The translations under genes and the position numbers were made by a program. Below, one piece after another: positions 1-8,558 of a stretch of DNA of 41,252 bases. This stretch comes from Oscillospiraceae bacterium (GTDB lineage Bacteria > Bacillota > Clostridia > Oscillospirales > Acutalibacteraceae): the NCBI GenBank assembly GCA_031271865.1, contig JAISUW010000040.1, positions 1-41,252 of the forward strand. The letters run 5' to 3'. The number at the start of each line of letters is the position of its first letter. Positions within the stretch are counted from its first letter, which is position 1. Under the pieces are notes generated by a model. It had not been told where the DNA came from, made no database searches, and was given only the letters and a program-made list of their open reading frames with translations.

Positions 1-501
1 ACCTATCCACCCTTTTATAAAACCCGAGGGCAGAACCCAACCAAAGTGCAAACCTTTCATCACAACCAGAGGCAAGATTCCACCCCATCAATCTTCGTCA
101 TATTCACGATTGTTCAAGCAAGAAAACCCGATTTCTCCGTCAATATGCACAAAATAGAGGCAATACAAGAATCTTCAACCCACCCATACAGAAAACCGAA
201 ACCATGCCCCCAACCCACCCAGAGCCACCCAAGCAGCGCCTATGGAGAATTCGCCCATCAGGATCTAAGGCGAATTTTCCATCCAAGCGGGCACATCTCC
301 GCGGGGGTCCGGGGGTGTCCCCCGGCCGCGGGGGTCCCGGGGGCGCCGCGGGACGCGCCCCCGGGCGGGGGGGTTGGGGGCGGCGCCCCCAAGGTGCAGG
401 AACCTATCCACCCTTTTATAAAACCCGAGGGAAGAACCCAACCAAAGTGCAAACCCTTCTATCCCAACCAGAGGCAAGAGGCAAGAGAAGGAGTACAATC
501 T
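1..501. repeat. Repeat-rich non-coding left end
   Basis: No gene is supported here. Positions 1-78 recur as an imperfect direct copy at 402-480, both starting with CCTATCCACCCTTTTATAAA and ending in a CAACCAGAGGCAAGA-like tail. Between them lies an extremely G/C-rich block (about 298-398) made of runs of four to seven G or C that can fold into strong hairpins or G-quadruplexes. Positions 177-230 resemble the last 50 bases of the window. An open frame runs through this region into the WbsX-like gene, but its translation is Pro/Gly low complexity and the ribosome binding site belongs to the ATG at 502. Confidence 0.7.
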
Positions 502-1611
502 ATGAAAACGAACATAGCCGCCTATATCTGGCCGTCCTATTCCGGCGACGACCCGCGCTCGTGGATTTTTTGGCCGCGCCGCTTTGGGGAGTGGGAAACC
601 GTTCTGGACGCAAAGCCGAAAGCACCCGGCCATTTATGGCCGCGGAAGCCCCTTTGGGGCTGCTGCAACGAAGCTGACCCCTATGTCATGGAGATACACA
701 TCAACGCTGCCCTGCGGCACGGCATAAACACCTTTATCTATGACTGGTACTGGTATGACTCCCGCCCCTTTCTGGAGGTGTGCTTAGACAACGGCTTCCT
801 CGGTGCCGCCAATTCCGCCGCTATGGACTTCTATATCATGTGGGCAAACCACGACGCAACTTACCTGTGGGACAGGCGCAATTCAAAGGACGAACACGCC
901 GCCGTGGTCTGGCACGGTTGGCAGACCATGGAGGAATTCCGGGTCATCGCCGCCCGGTGGATTGAAAAGTACTTTTGTTGCCCGAACTATTTTAAGATCG
1001 ACGGTGCGCCCGTCGTATCCGTTTTTGACCTCGGCAACTTCATCAAAGGCTTCGGCAGTCTGACAGCCGCCGCTGCTGCGGTAAAGTTCTTGAACACCCA
1101 AGCGCAAACCGCCGGCTTTCCCGAGGTACACCTGCAAGTCTGTTTCAGCGGGGAAAGTCAAATCACGCTCCCGGACGGCACAAAGATGTCCGACATGGAA
1201 GCCGCCCGGCACATCGGGTTTCAGTCCTATACAAACTACAATGTCCCCACCATGACCTGGAAAGGGACAATGGACTGGGAAAGCGTCTATGCCAATGCCG
1301 CCGCCTATCGCTCCCGGGCGGTCAAACAGCCTCTGCCCTACTTTCCGTGCGTTTCCGTTGGCTGGGACAACAATCTGCGCTTCCCCGAAAAATGGCACGA
1401 TGCCATCCTGACCTGTACACCCGCCCAATTGGAGCAGGAAATAGCCAACGCCGTGCAGTATCTGGACGACAATCCCGATTTGCCTGCACGGCTTGTGACC
1501 ATCAACGCATGGAACGAGTGGACCGAGGGTTCGTATCTCCTACCGGATGACTTGCATGGGTATGGGTATTTGCAGGCCGTACATCAAGCGATAACGCATG
1601 GGAATACGTGA
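502..1611 (+). CDS. WbsX / GH99-like TIM-barrel protein
   Basis: Predicted 369-residue soluble protein of the WbsX / glycoside hydrolase family 99-like group. These are barrel proteins found in polysaccharide loci and as orphan glycan-acting enzymes; the reaction is not established. Seen: an N-terminal AYIWPSYSGDD strand, an early HGINTFIYDWYWYD segment, and the C-terminal NAWNEWTEGSYLLPD motif, which is the family hallmark and carries acidic residues expected in the active site. There is no signal peptide, so it is probably cytoplasmic. The start is the ATG at 502, preceded by AAGGAG at 488-493 with an 8-base gap; the longer upstream frame is repeat DNA. It has no polysaccharide neighbours. 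Family call is fairly sure; substrate unknown. Confidence 0.8.
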   Translation: MKTNIAAYIWPSYSGDDPRSWIFWPRRFGEWETVLDAKPKAPGHLWPRKPLWGCCNEADPYVMEIHINAALRHGINTFIYDWYWYDSRPFLEVCLDNGFLGAANSAAMDFYIMWANHDATYLWDRRNSKDEHAAVVWHGWQTMEEFRVIAARWIEKYFCCPNYFKIDGAPVVSVFDLGNFIKGFGSLTAAAAAVKFLNTQAQTAGFPEVHLQVCFSGESQITLPDGTKMSDMEAARHIGFQSYTNYNVPTMTWKGTMDWESVYANAAAYRSRAVKQPLPYFPCVSVGWDNNLRFPEKWHDAILTCTPAQLEQEIANAVQYLDDNPDLPARLVTINAWNEWTEGSYLLPDDLHGYGYLQAVHQAITHGNT

Positions 1612-1829
1612 GTCAATCGGAAGTGCATATATGCGTCATTAGTTGCATAATTCTCGATTCGAACGAATTCGCTGAAACGATTGCACATCAGTATTCCTTT
1701 AGCGGATTTATGATGGGTATGACGGTACCGGTATCGGCGCCAATACCGGCGCATATATACATCATCAGACTGCATAATCCTCGGCCGCCGCCGGCATTGT
1801 GATGCGCAGCAAAACGGCGTTCCCCCGTA
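1612..1829. repeat. Palindrome-bearing intergenic region
   Basis: No gene seen. It contains TGCATATATGCGTC and TTGCATAATTC (the latter also occurs at the right end near 40736). At about 1726-1747 there is a near-perfect 22-bp palindrome, CCGGTAT-C-GGCGCC-A-ATACCGG, nested inside outer arms TGATG and CATCA. The architecture matches the larger palindrome at 40821-40868. Confidence 0.6.
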
Positions 1830-2309
1830 TCATTTGTTCCCCATCACGCCGCCCAAAGCGCCCGCCACCAGCGTTGTAATGAGGAGCAAAACGGCGTTCA
1901 TCCCAATCGGTTGCCGCAGGGCAAGGATACCGACCAAGAGCAGCAGCACAAACTGAACGGCGGCGACCAATAGACCGGTAATCAAGCCTTGCCGACCGGT
2001 AGGTTTGACGGAGAAGTAAGAAGCGGCAAGCGCACAGAGAGCCGCCAGCGGGATAACGACCATAGGCAGCACGTTTTGACTGACATCCAGCTTCAGCAGG
2101 ATAGCACCCAGCGGCAAACAAAGCAGCAGCAGCAGCACCGCGCCCGATGCCCCGCAGATGCCGACTTTAGAAAGCAGCGACTTGAAGTCTGTTTCAGCGG
2201 CAGCAGCTTCTTGCTCCCGGCGGCTGCGTGCCTTGGACGCAGCCACGGCTACAGAGCGCTCGCGCGCGGAACGGATAGCGTTTTTGGGGATATAGGCGAT
2301 GTCTTTCAT
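1830..2309 (-). CDS. YrzE / TIGR04086-type membrane protein
   Basis: A 159-residue protein with a charged, Ala/Arg/Glu-rich cytoplasmic N-terminus (about residues 1-45) followed by four hydrophobic segments covering residues 50-157. Size and layout fit the small Gram-positive integral membrane family called TIGR04086 or YrzE (DUF3792), whose function is unknown. The ATG at 2309 is preceded by a clear GGAGGG. It is the last gene of a minus-strand run (CotH-like protein, small membrane protein, sigma-like protein, this gene), 88 bases after its predecessor. Just past its stop, the bases encoding its NAVLLLIT segment recur imperfectly (1796-1822 versus 1872-1899). The membrane protein call is secure, the family assignment moderate. 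Confidence 0.65.
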   Translation of the reverse strand: MKDIAYIPKNAIRSARERSVAVAASKARSRREQEAAAAETDFKSLLSKVGICGASGAVLLLLLCLPLGAILLKLDVSQNVLPMVVIPLAALCALAASYFSVKPTGRQGLITGLLVAAVQFVLLLLVGILALRQPIGMNAVLLLITTLVAGALGGVMGNK

Positions 2310-2397
2310 TGCATTCCCTCCGGTTTTTTGGGCTTGCCTTATTTATATGCAAGCGGGTCCGGAAACAGAAGCAACAGACTGCGCATATTTACATCCT

Positions 2398-3549
2398 TTA
2401 ACCCCAAGGCCAGAAAAAGTTCAAAGCAGTGGTTGTTTCGGAGGCGTTCTGCGTTGTGGTTTCCGTCGGCGGCGGGAGGGTAGTCGGCGGATCCGTAAAG
2501 GTGAAGCGTTCGGTCGTCGTTTCCTGCGGCGCTTCGGTAGTGGTTTCGGCAGTTGTAAGCGGTTCCGGCGTAATCGGCTCGGCATTTTGGTAATCAGAAA
2601 GGGAGGGCAGGGTCGGCACTAACTCGGTATTCCCCCAGTAAACCACAGTTGTTGCAGCCGTCGTGGTGACGCTTTGCACCACGAAGCTCTCGCCTTGCGG
2701 TTTTGTGGTATACTCCGGGAAAGAGTAGCTCGGAATCGTGGTAACCGGCTGCTGTAAGTTTGCATTCAGTTTCGGGACAGCGATGAACAGAAACAGGAGC
2801 ACCAAGACAGCCAAGAGACTGAATCCGCCGACACGCAAGAGAAAGCGCCGATCAAACCGCGGCGGATCCGGCTGGGAGAGGACTGTAAATGGGGAGTCTG
2901 TATCTTCGCTTGCCGGTGCAACGTCTTTTTGTTTGATTATTTGAGTGATTTGTTCGTGTATAGCTTCCACTTCTGCTTCCGACGGAAGACTCTCATACCG
3001 CTCCGTGCGAAGCACACGTCCGAAAGCTTCCACCGCCGGCTCCCCCCGCAGCGCAGAGCCGAGGATTTCTTCCGCTGCCGCAGCAGCTTTACCCAATAGA
3101 TACTCCACAGCATCCGGCGAAATGCAAAGCAACTCCGCAATAGGCATCGGGCGCAGCCGTTCGCAGCCATACAGGCAAGCGATGAGCCGCACGGCCGGGG
3201 AGAGCCCGGCAAAATAGGCGGCGCACTGCTCCCCCGTCGGAACAAACGCAGATGCCCCTTCTTCCGCCGCATTGTCTGCGGCATCCGTATGGTGCCCCTG
3301 CACGTGCGGCACAGCAAAGGCTTCCGGATTCTCAGACGCGATGAGGTGCTTGGCTTCCGCAGCGACACGGCGCACCGCACGCAAATGCTGTTCCGACAGC
3401 GGCCGCTCGGAAAACTGCGGCAATGGTTCCCGCGTATAGGCGGCAACAAGGCTGGCCTGTGCCGCTTTGCTTGAGCCCAAGGAAGCGATGGCAAAATGCC
3501 ATGCCGCACCGATGGTTTCGGCGAAAAAGCGTTCGAAAGCTTCTTCCAT
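2398..3549 (-). CDS. Sigma-like domain, TM and Thr-rich exterior
   Basis: A 383-residue protein I cannot assign to a named family. Residues 1-75 are helical. Residues about 115-165 (LSPAVRLIACLYG ... MPIAELLCISPDAVEYLLGKA) resemble sigma-70 region 4 of ECF sigma factors, where a helix-turn-helix reads the -35 box, but basic residues are few. Residues about 238-258 form one transmembrane helix. Residues 262-383 are a Thr/Pro-rich, low-complexity exterior with TTTAETTTEAP-type repeats. The start chosen is the ATG at 3549, with AAGGAG eight bases upstream; an in-frame ATG 60 bases earlier lacks a site. This could be a membrane-tethered regulator or an anti-sigma-like protein. Function is inference. 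Confidence 0.6.
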   Translation of the reverse strand: MEEAFERFFAETIGAAWHFAIASLGSSKAAQASLVAAYTREPLPQFSERPLSEQHLRAVRRVAAEAKHLIASENPEAFAVPHVQGHHTDAADNAAEEGASAFVPTGEQCAAYFAGLSPAVRLIACLYGCERLRPMPIAELLCISPDAVEYLLGKAAAAAEEILGSALRGEPAVEAFGRVLRTERYESLPSEAEVEAIHEQITQIIKQKDVAPASEDTDSPFTVLSQPDPPRFDRRFLLRVGGFSLLAVLVLLFLFIAVPKLNANLQQPVTTIPSYSFPEYTTKPQGESFVVQSVTTTAATTVVYWGNTELVPTLPSLSDYQNAEPITPEPLTTAETTTEAPQETTTERFTFTDPPTTLPPPTETTTQNASETTTALNFFWPWG

Positions 3550-3615
3550 ACCGGCCGCTCCTTTCCTATCCATTCCCAATTGCGCGTTCGCCGTCTGCAC
3601 CAAACACAACTGCCG

Positions 3616-3876
3616 TCATGCCGCCATGAATGCCTTAACCGCTTTGAATAGTTTTGCAAGGAAAGCTTTGAAAAATTCGATTTCATGCACAATGAGTGAG
3701 ATGACATTCGCACGAAAGGAGGGAAAGAGTATGCACAGCAGTACAATAATGAAACAAACAGCCAATAAGAATGCGGACATCATATGCTTCTTCCCTTGAA
3801 AGACGAGCTTATTGATTCCCAGCAGCACGACGACCACAAAGAGTATTATAATGAAGTGGGTGAGCATGCTGTCCAT
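3616..3876 (-). CDS. Small two-helix membrane protein
   Basis: An 86-residue protein starting MDSMLTHF with two hydrophobic helices (about residues 6-24 and 33-54) and an amphipathic, Phe/Lys-rich C-terminal tail (VHEIEFFKAFLAKLFKAVKAFMAA-like, shortened here to its pattern of alternating F, K and A). I do not recognise a family. The ATG at 3876 has a weak GAGGT upstream. It lies 55 bases downstream of the CotH-like gene and 66 bases upstream of the sigma-like gene on the same strand, so it is probably co-transcribed. It could also be a small anchoring or toxin-like peptide; nothing in the context decides. Confidence 0.5.
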   Translation of the reverse strand: MDSMLTHFIIILFVVVVLLGINKLVFQGKKHMMSAFLLAVCFIIVLLCILFPSFRANVISLIVHEIEFFKAFLAKLFKAVKAFMAA

Positions 3877-3931
3877 GGAAGATGTACCTCGTAAACTCTG
3901 TAATCGCTTTCCCGGAATGTGTGCTACAGTT

Positions 3932-6646
3932 TCAGTGCGTTTTCGCAAACGCCTCCAATTCTCGGGAGGCTATCGCCGTACGGTTCGCGACAATCTCACG
4001 CAGTTGGGCTACGGCATTCTCCCATTGCGCTTCGCTTAAGTTCCCCCATTTGGCATGATTGGAAGCAATCTCGCTGCGGATTTGCACCGCCATCTCATCG
4101 AGCAGACCCGTCAAGCGCTCCGGCGCAAAAGCCGTCTTCAGCAGGTTGCGGTAGCGCGTCAGGAATTGGTTGCGGAACTTCTCACTTTTCCAAAGGCTGC
4201 GTTGCATGATGGTCGTGAACTGGTCTTCGTTTCCGTGCCCGTCAGGGTTGAACATCTCCTCAATGGAATTGATGGCGCTGCCTTGGAGTGCCCGGTCGAA
4301 ATCAAACAGTACCCAGCGCCAAGGGGTTCCTGTCAAAACCCGGGTCTGATTCGCGGCGGCATCTTGGATTGTAATAGGTGTCTGCCGGAAAGCTTTGATA
4401 TTGCCGCTGTCCTCATCGGCGAAGAAAATCTCTGCAATCAGCGCATCGATAAAGGAGGCCATATCCATCATCTCGCAGGCTTTCGCATAGTTGCCGGGGT
4501 CGGACATATCGTGGTTCTTCAGGAAGTTGCGGAGTTCACGCCACCCTGCATCGGTAGCCTGTGCACCATCCGTTCGGACGTTGCCGTCGCCTTTGATAAT
4601 CTCTACATGATCCTTCAGAATGCCCGGTGTCAGAGACGCAGCCGCCGCTTCCTTTCCTTGTGCAGCGATTGCATCATCCATTGCTTCGCCGGTAACGTAT
4701 TCGATTGTCTCCATCCGCTGCGTATCGAGACCGTACCTGGAAGCCAGCAGGCTGTCGTTAATCTTTTCGCGCAACGCATACAGACCGTTGTATTCGCCGT
4801 TGATGTAGAGGACCACCGGCTGCCAATCCATCTTCACCACATTCGCGGAATAGCCCTCGAACACTTCGGCGCAGAAAGCATCCCGCAGGCGTGTTTTGGC
4901 TTGGTCTTGTCCGCCGGCGCGGAGAACAAAGTCAGAAAAGGTGCTGTATTGGTTGCCCGGAAAGAACTTATACGTCACCTCTTTCGGACCGTAGATGCCG
5001 CGCAGGTGCAGTGCCAAGGATTTTTGGGCATACGTCCGGGTGTACTGCCCAAAGACTTGTATTCCGCAGGAGAAAGCGACCTCCGGCTTCCCCTCCGGCG
5101 AGATATACTGCACACTTGCCGCCCGCTCCCAATCCTGCCAGTAATTCGCCCCCAAATGCGGGTACGCGCCGGGGTTCGCCCCATCGGCCAAGATGCCTTT
5201 CACCGTATCGTTTGCATATGTGTTGTCCTTATATAAGCCGTCCTTATCAGACACAACGGCCACGACAGGCAGATCATGCCTCTGCAATAAGAACGTCGCA
5301 CACACCTCTGTACTCGGCAAGAGCTTGGAGGAAAAGGCCTTCGCACGGAAAGCGGTGTCTTTGGTGATTTCTATTTTGCCTTTGAAGCGCGGACTCTTTT
5401 CGGTCGGTTCCGTGCCGTCTGTGGTGTAGCGAACCTCTGCGCCCGGTGCCTTGCATTCGACATAGCGGGTGGAGGAATACCCGCCGTCGGGCGTGAATAC
5501 GGGGGCAGGCGCATAGCCGGTAAAGGTGCTGCCCTTGTTCTCCTCCCCGCGGGTGGGTGCCGCATAATAAGCGCAGGTCATGCTCCCCTTTTTTCGGCCG
5601 TAGGACACGCCCGGTTCCAGCCGTCCGGTTATGATGTGGTCCAAATATACGCCCGAACGGTCGCGCAAGATAATGGTGTTCCCGTTCAAGTCCAAATCCG
5701 GCACCGAGACATACATATACTTCCCGGCATCCAGGGTACCCGCTTCCGTAAATTCATACAGCGCCTTGCCGCTTGACGAAAAAAGACCGCACCCCTCAAA
5801 GGATACGTTCTCGCTGCCGGGGTTGAAAAGCTCCACAAAGCGCTCGGCTCTGCGCATATCCAAGTCCGGCGGGGAAATAATCCCCACCTCCGTTATAAGC
5901 AGCGAGTGCCCTTCGGGAGCCTTCGCAGCGCGTAATGTTTCAAAGCCTGTCCCGTTGACGGCTCCGGGCGTGGGGGAGCTGTAGTAATACCAAGCGGTTA
6001 AGTCCGTCGGGGAGCGTCCGCGGGAAACATTATCGGGCAGCGTCTCTATTTTGACCTCATTATACGCCATGGCAGGTGCGGCGGCGGTCGTGGTGCGCGC
6101 TTTGCTGCTTTTGGATTCCTCTTCGGTGCTGCCCCTGCTGTCGGCATCGCTTTCGAGAACCCCGTAGGACAGCACCACCGTATCCCTTTCGGAAAGAGCA
6201 AAGCCCGTATAAAGCGGCGCATTCTCTACATCGGAAACGGCGGCATCCGTTTCGGGTGCATCCTCACACCATATAAGGAGAACATCCCCTGCACGGATTA
6301 CCGTACCCTGCGGAAAGGTATATTGTTTCGGATCGTTCGGGTTGTCGGTGAGGGTGTAGCCCTCAATGTTCACATCCACCTTGCCCGGGTTGTACAGTTC
6401 AATCCAGTCGCTGTAGCGGCCGGCGGAGTCGTAGATGGTCGCGGTGTTCTTGGACATATACTCAGATATGACCACCGTCCCATCGGGGATATTGTCAAGG
6501 GAGACTTTTTTCTCTCCAATGCCGGAAAAGATCCAGCATATAATCGCAATGATAACGCCGATAGCCAAGAGAATAATCAGCATGGAGGCATCCAGAAAGG
6601 GCAAGGATTTCTTACCGGTGCTTTTCCCGGCTCCGGAATCCGCCAA
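3932..6646 (-). CDS. CotH kinase-domain surface protein with lamin-tail domains
   Basis: A roughly 904-residue membrane-anchored extracellular protein. Domains in order: short basic N-terminus, one membrane helix (about residues 20-42), two lamin-tail domains (about 55-180 and 250-365), a chitobiase C-terminal-like module with VRYTTDGTEPT (about 390-450), and a CotH domain (about 465-850). CotH is an atypical secreted protein kinase of spore coats; its metal-binding signature is visible as WRWVLFDFDRAL, with FADEDSGNIKAFR before it. The family usually acts on or attaches to surface structures, and here the substrate is unknown. The TTG at 6646 is preferred because AAGGGGGGG sits seven bases upstream; the ATG at 6667 is almost on the predicted transcription start. 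It heads a four-gene envelope cluster. Confidence 0.85.
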   Translation of the reverse strand: MADSGAGKSTGKKSLPFLDASMLIILLAIGVIIAIICWIFSGIGEKKVSLDNIPDGTVVISEYMSKNTATIYDSAGRYSDWIELYNPGKVDVNIEGYTLTDNPNDPKQYTFPQGTVIRAGDVLLIWCEDAPETDAAVSDVENAPLYTGFALSERDTVVLSYGVLESDADSRGSTEEESKSSKARTTTAAAPAMAYNEVKIETLPDNVSRGRSPTDLTAWYYYSSPTPGAVNGTGFETLRAAKAPEGHSLLITEVGIISPPDLDMRRAERFVELFNPGSENVSFEGCGLFSSSGKALYEFTEAGTLDAGKYMYVSVPDLDLNGNTIILRDRSGVYLDHIITGRLEPGVSYGRKKGSMTCAYYAAPTRGEENKGSTFTGYAPAPVFTPDGGYSSTRYVECKAPGAEVRYTTDGTEPTEKSPRFKGKIEITKDTAFRAKAFSSKLLPSTEVCATFLLQRHDLPVVAVVSDKDGLYKDNTYANDTVKGILADGANPGAYPHLGANYWQDWERAASVQYISPEGKPEVAFSCGIQVFGQYTRTYAQKSLALHLRGIYGPKEVTYKFFPGNQYSTFSDFVLRAGGQDQAKTRLRDAFCAEVFEGYSANVVKMDWQPVVLYINGEYNGLYALREKINDSLLASRYGLDTQRMETIEYVTGEAMDDAIAAQGKEAAAASLTPGILKDHVEIIKGDGNVRTDGAQATDAGWRELRNFLKNHDMSDPGNYAKACEMMDMASFIDALIAEIFFADEDSGNIKAFRQTPITIQDAAANQTRVLTGTPWRWVLFDFDRALQGSAINSIEEMFNPDGHGNEDQFTTIMQRSLWKSEKFRNQFLTRYRNLLKTAFAPERLTGLLDEMAVQIRSEIASNHAKWGNLSEAQWENAVAQLREIVANRTAIASRELEAFAKTH

Positions 6647-6684
6647 AGTGCTTCCCCCCCTTACCATACATTTGTATAGCTTTA

Positions 6685-6713
6685 ATTATACAGTATTTTG
6701 CGGGAAATAGCAA
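6685..6713 (-). promoter_or_regulatory. Promoter of the CotH-like cluster
   Basis: On the minus strand, TTGCTA (6708-6713), a 17-base spacer, and TATAAT (6685-6690). The predicted transcript begins about 10 bases before the ATG at 6667, which favours the TTG at 6646 as the translation start. Confidence 0.75.
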
Positions 6714-6750
6714 GGGAAAAATTTGATTTCATGCGCTTTTGAACAAATCT

Positions 6751-8457
6751 TCACATGCTGTCCGGCACATCAATCTTGAACATGGTCAGTATGCCGGCGA
6801 CGGTATCCCGCACGGCGGCACAGAGCGTAAGCCGTGCAAACATCAGCGCCTCCTCTGCACAGCGCACGCGGCAAGCTGTATAGAACTTGTGGAAGAGCGC
6901 TGCCAAGTCCATGCAATAGCGTGTAATAGCGGCGGGGTTGTATGCCTTGGCTGCCTCGATGATTTCCGAAGGGAGGGTACCCAACTTCGCTGTGAGTTCC
7001 TGCTCCTCGGGGGCGGTCAAGCGCTCGGCGTAGGGGAGGCCGGCGGCAGGTGTCCAATCAGCGGGCAGCACACCCTCCTCCGCGAGCTTACGGAAGATGG
7101 AGCATATCCGTGCGTGGGCATATTGGCAATAGTAAACCGGGTTCTGCGCCGACTGCTCCACAGCGAGGTCGAGGTCAAAGTCCATCTGGGACTCGGGGGC
7201 GCGCATATTGAACAGGAAGCGCACGGCATCCACCGGGATTTCCTCGAGCAGATCTACGAGGGTGATGGCTTTGCCTGTCCGCTTGCTCATTTTGACAACC
7301 TCGCCGCCGCGGGTGAGGCGCACGAGCTGCATGAGGATGATGTCCAGCTTCGAACCGTCCAAGCCGATGGCATCCAAGGCGCCTTTCATGCGGGCGACGT
7401 GGCCGTGGTGGTCCGCTCCCCAGACATTGATGCAGCGGGAGAAGCCGCGCTCAAACTTGTTCTTGTGGTAAGCAATGTCCGCGGCAAAGTAGGTCGGGAT
7501 ACCATTGGCGCGCACCAAAACCTCGTCTTTCTCTCCGCCGTGCTCAGACGCTTTGTACCAGAGTGCGCCCTCAGCCTCGTAGGTCAGACCTTTTTCTTGC
7601 ATCAGAGCAATGACGGCGTCCACGGCACCGCTTGCATATAAGGCGGACTCATGATACCACGTATCATAATATACGCGGTACTTATCCATCATGCTGTGCA
7701 TATCGGCGATGTTCAGCGGGATAGCGTAGTCTGTCAGCGTCTTTTTGCGCTCCTCCTCCGTAGCACGGAGCAGGGCATCGCCGTGGATGGCGGCATAGCT
7801 CTTTGCGCGGACCGCGACATCCTCCCCTTGGTAGCCTTTCTCCGGCACCGCAACGGCGGGGTCGAAAATCTGCCGGTAGCGGGCATCTATGCTCATGCCG
7901 TACTTCTCGATTTGGTTCCCGGCGTCGTTGACATAGAACTCCCGCGCCGTGCTGTAACCGGCGGCTTCCAATATAGCCGCCAAGCAGTCGCCTAAAGCAC
8001 CGCCGCGGGCGTTGCCCATGTGCATGGGTCCTGTGGGGTTGGCGCTGACGAACTCAACGTTAATGCGCTCCCCCTGCCCATAATCCGAGCGACCCCAAGC
8101 TTTCCCCGCCGCCGATACCTCAGCCAGAAGCGCGGCGTAGTAGCCTTGCCCGAAATAGAAGTTCAGGAAGCCGGCGCCCGCCGCCTCAATCTTCTCAAAG
8201 TTCTGTTTGCCGAACGGAGAAGCTGCGATTTGGGCGGCAAGTGCCTCGGCCGTCTTGCGGGGCGGCCGGCGCAGTTCCCTTGCCCATGCCATCGCCGCGT
8301 TGGCGGAAAGGTTTCCGTTTTTGCGGTCCGCCGGGGTTTCCAGTACAAATGACCCGGTCGGTACGGCCGGTATCTCCCCCGCATTGTACAAGTCTTCAGC
8401 TGCCGAGAGAATCGCGTCCTGAACAGCGCGCCGGAATGTGCTTGCATAATCTGTCAT
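6751..8457 (-). CDS. argS: Arginyl-tRNA synthetase
   Basis: A 568-residue class I aminoacyl-tRNA synthetase that charges tRNA-Arg in the cytosol. Seen: an N-terminal additional domain (about 1-110), the HIGH-type signature in SANPTGPMHMGNARGG near residue 125, the KMSKRTGKAITL loop near residue 400, and the helical anticodon-binding domain ending in the typical family terminus around LxMFKIDVPDSM. Length is normal. The ATG at 8457 has GAGG seven bases upstream; a 13-residue upstream extension is not conserved in character. It is transcribed alone from the promoter at 8492-8521. Secure. Confidence 0.97.
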   Translation of the reverse strand: MTDYASTFRRAVQDAILSAAEDLYNAGEIPAVPTGSFVLETPADRKNGNLSANAAMAWARELRRPPRKTAEALAAQIAASPFGKQNFEKIEAAGAGFLNFYFGQGYYAALLAEVSAAGKAWGRSDYGQGERINVEFVSANPTGPMHMGNARGGALGDCLAAILEAAGYSTAREFYVNDAGNQIEKYGMSIDARYRQIFDPAVAVPEKGYQGEDVAVRAKSYAAIHGDALLRATEEERKKTLTDYAIPLNIADMHSMMDKYRVYYDTWYHESALYASGAVDAVIALMQEKGLTYEAEGALWYKASEHGGEKDEVLVRANGIPTYFAADIAYHKNKFERGFSRCINVWGADHHGHVARMKGALDAIGLDGSKLDIILMQLVRLTRGGEVVKMSKRTGKAITLVDLLEEIPVDAVRFLFNMRAPESQMDFDLDLAVEQSAQNPVYYCQYAHARICSIFRKLAEEGVLPADWTPAAGLPYAERLTAPEEQELTAKLGTLPSEIIEAAKAYNPAAITRYCMDLAALFHKFYTACRVRCAEEALMFARLTLCAAVRDTVAGILTMFKIDVPDSM

Positions 8458-8491
8458 GGGATGCCTCTTTCTTTGGTGATGCCTTCGGTAT

Positions 8492-8521
8492 ATCATACCA
8501 TACCAAAAGGCTGTGTGTCAA
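8492..8521 (-). promoter_or_regulatory. argS promoter
   Basis: Minus strand: TTGACA (8516-8521), an 18-base spacer, and TATGAT (8492-8497), 35 bases before the argS ATG. No tRNA-type T-box leader is visible. Confidence 0.65.
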
Positions 8522-8558
8522 TAGTTTGTTTTCAGCTTTCAACACAGCGCTTTGCAGA

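Noticed and set aside
46-501. N-terminal extension of the WbsX-like protein
   Set aside because: The frame crosses repeat and G-rich DNA; the ATG at 502 has the only good ribosome binding site and begins the family domain.
4055-5236. 393-codon plus-strand frame opposite the CotH gene
   Set aside because: Shadow of a gene with clear domains on the other strand; no start signal.
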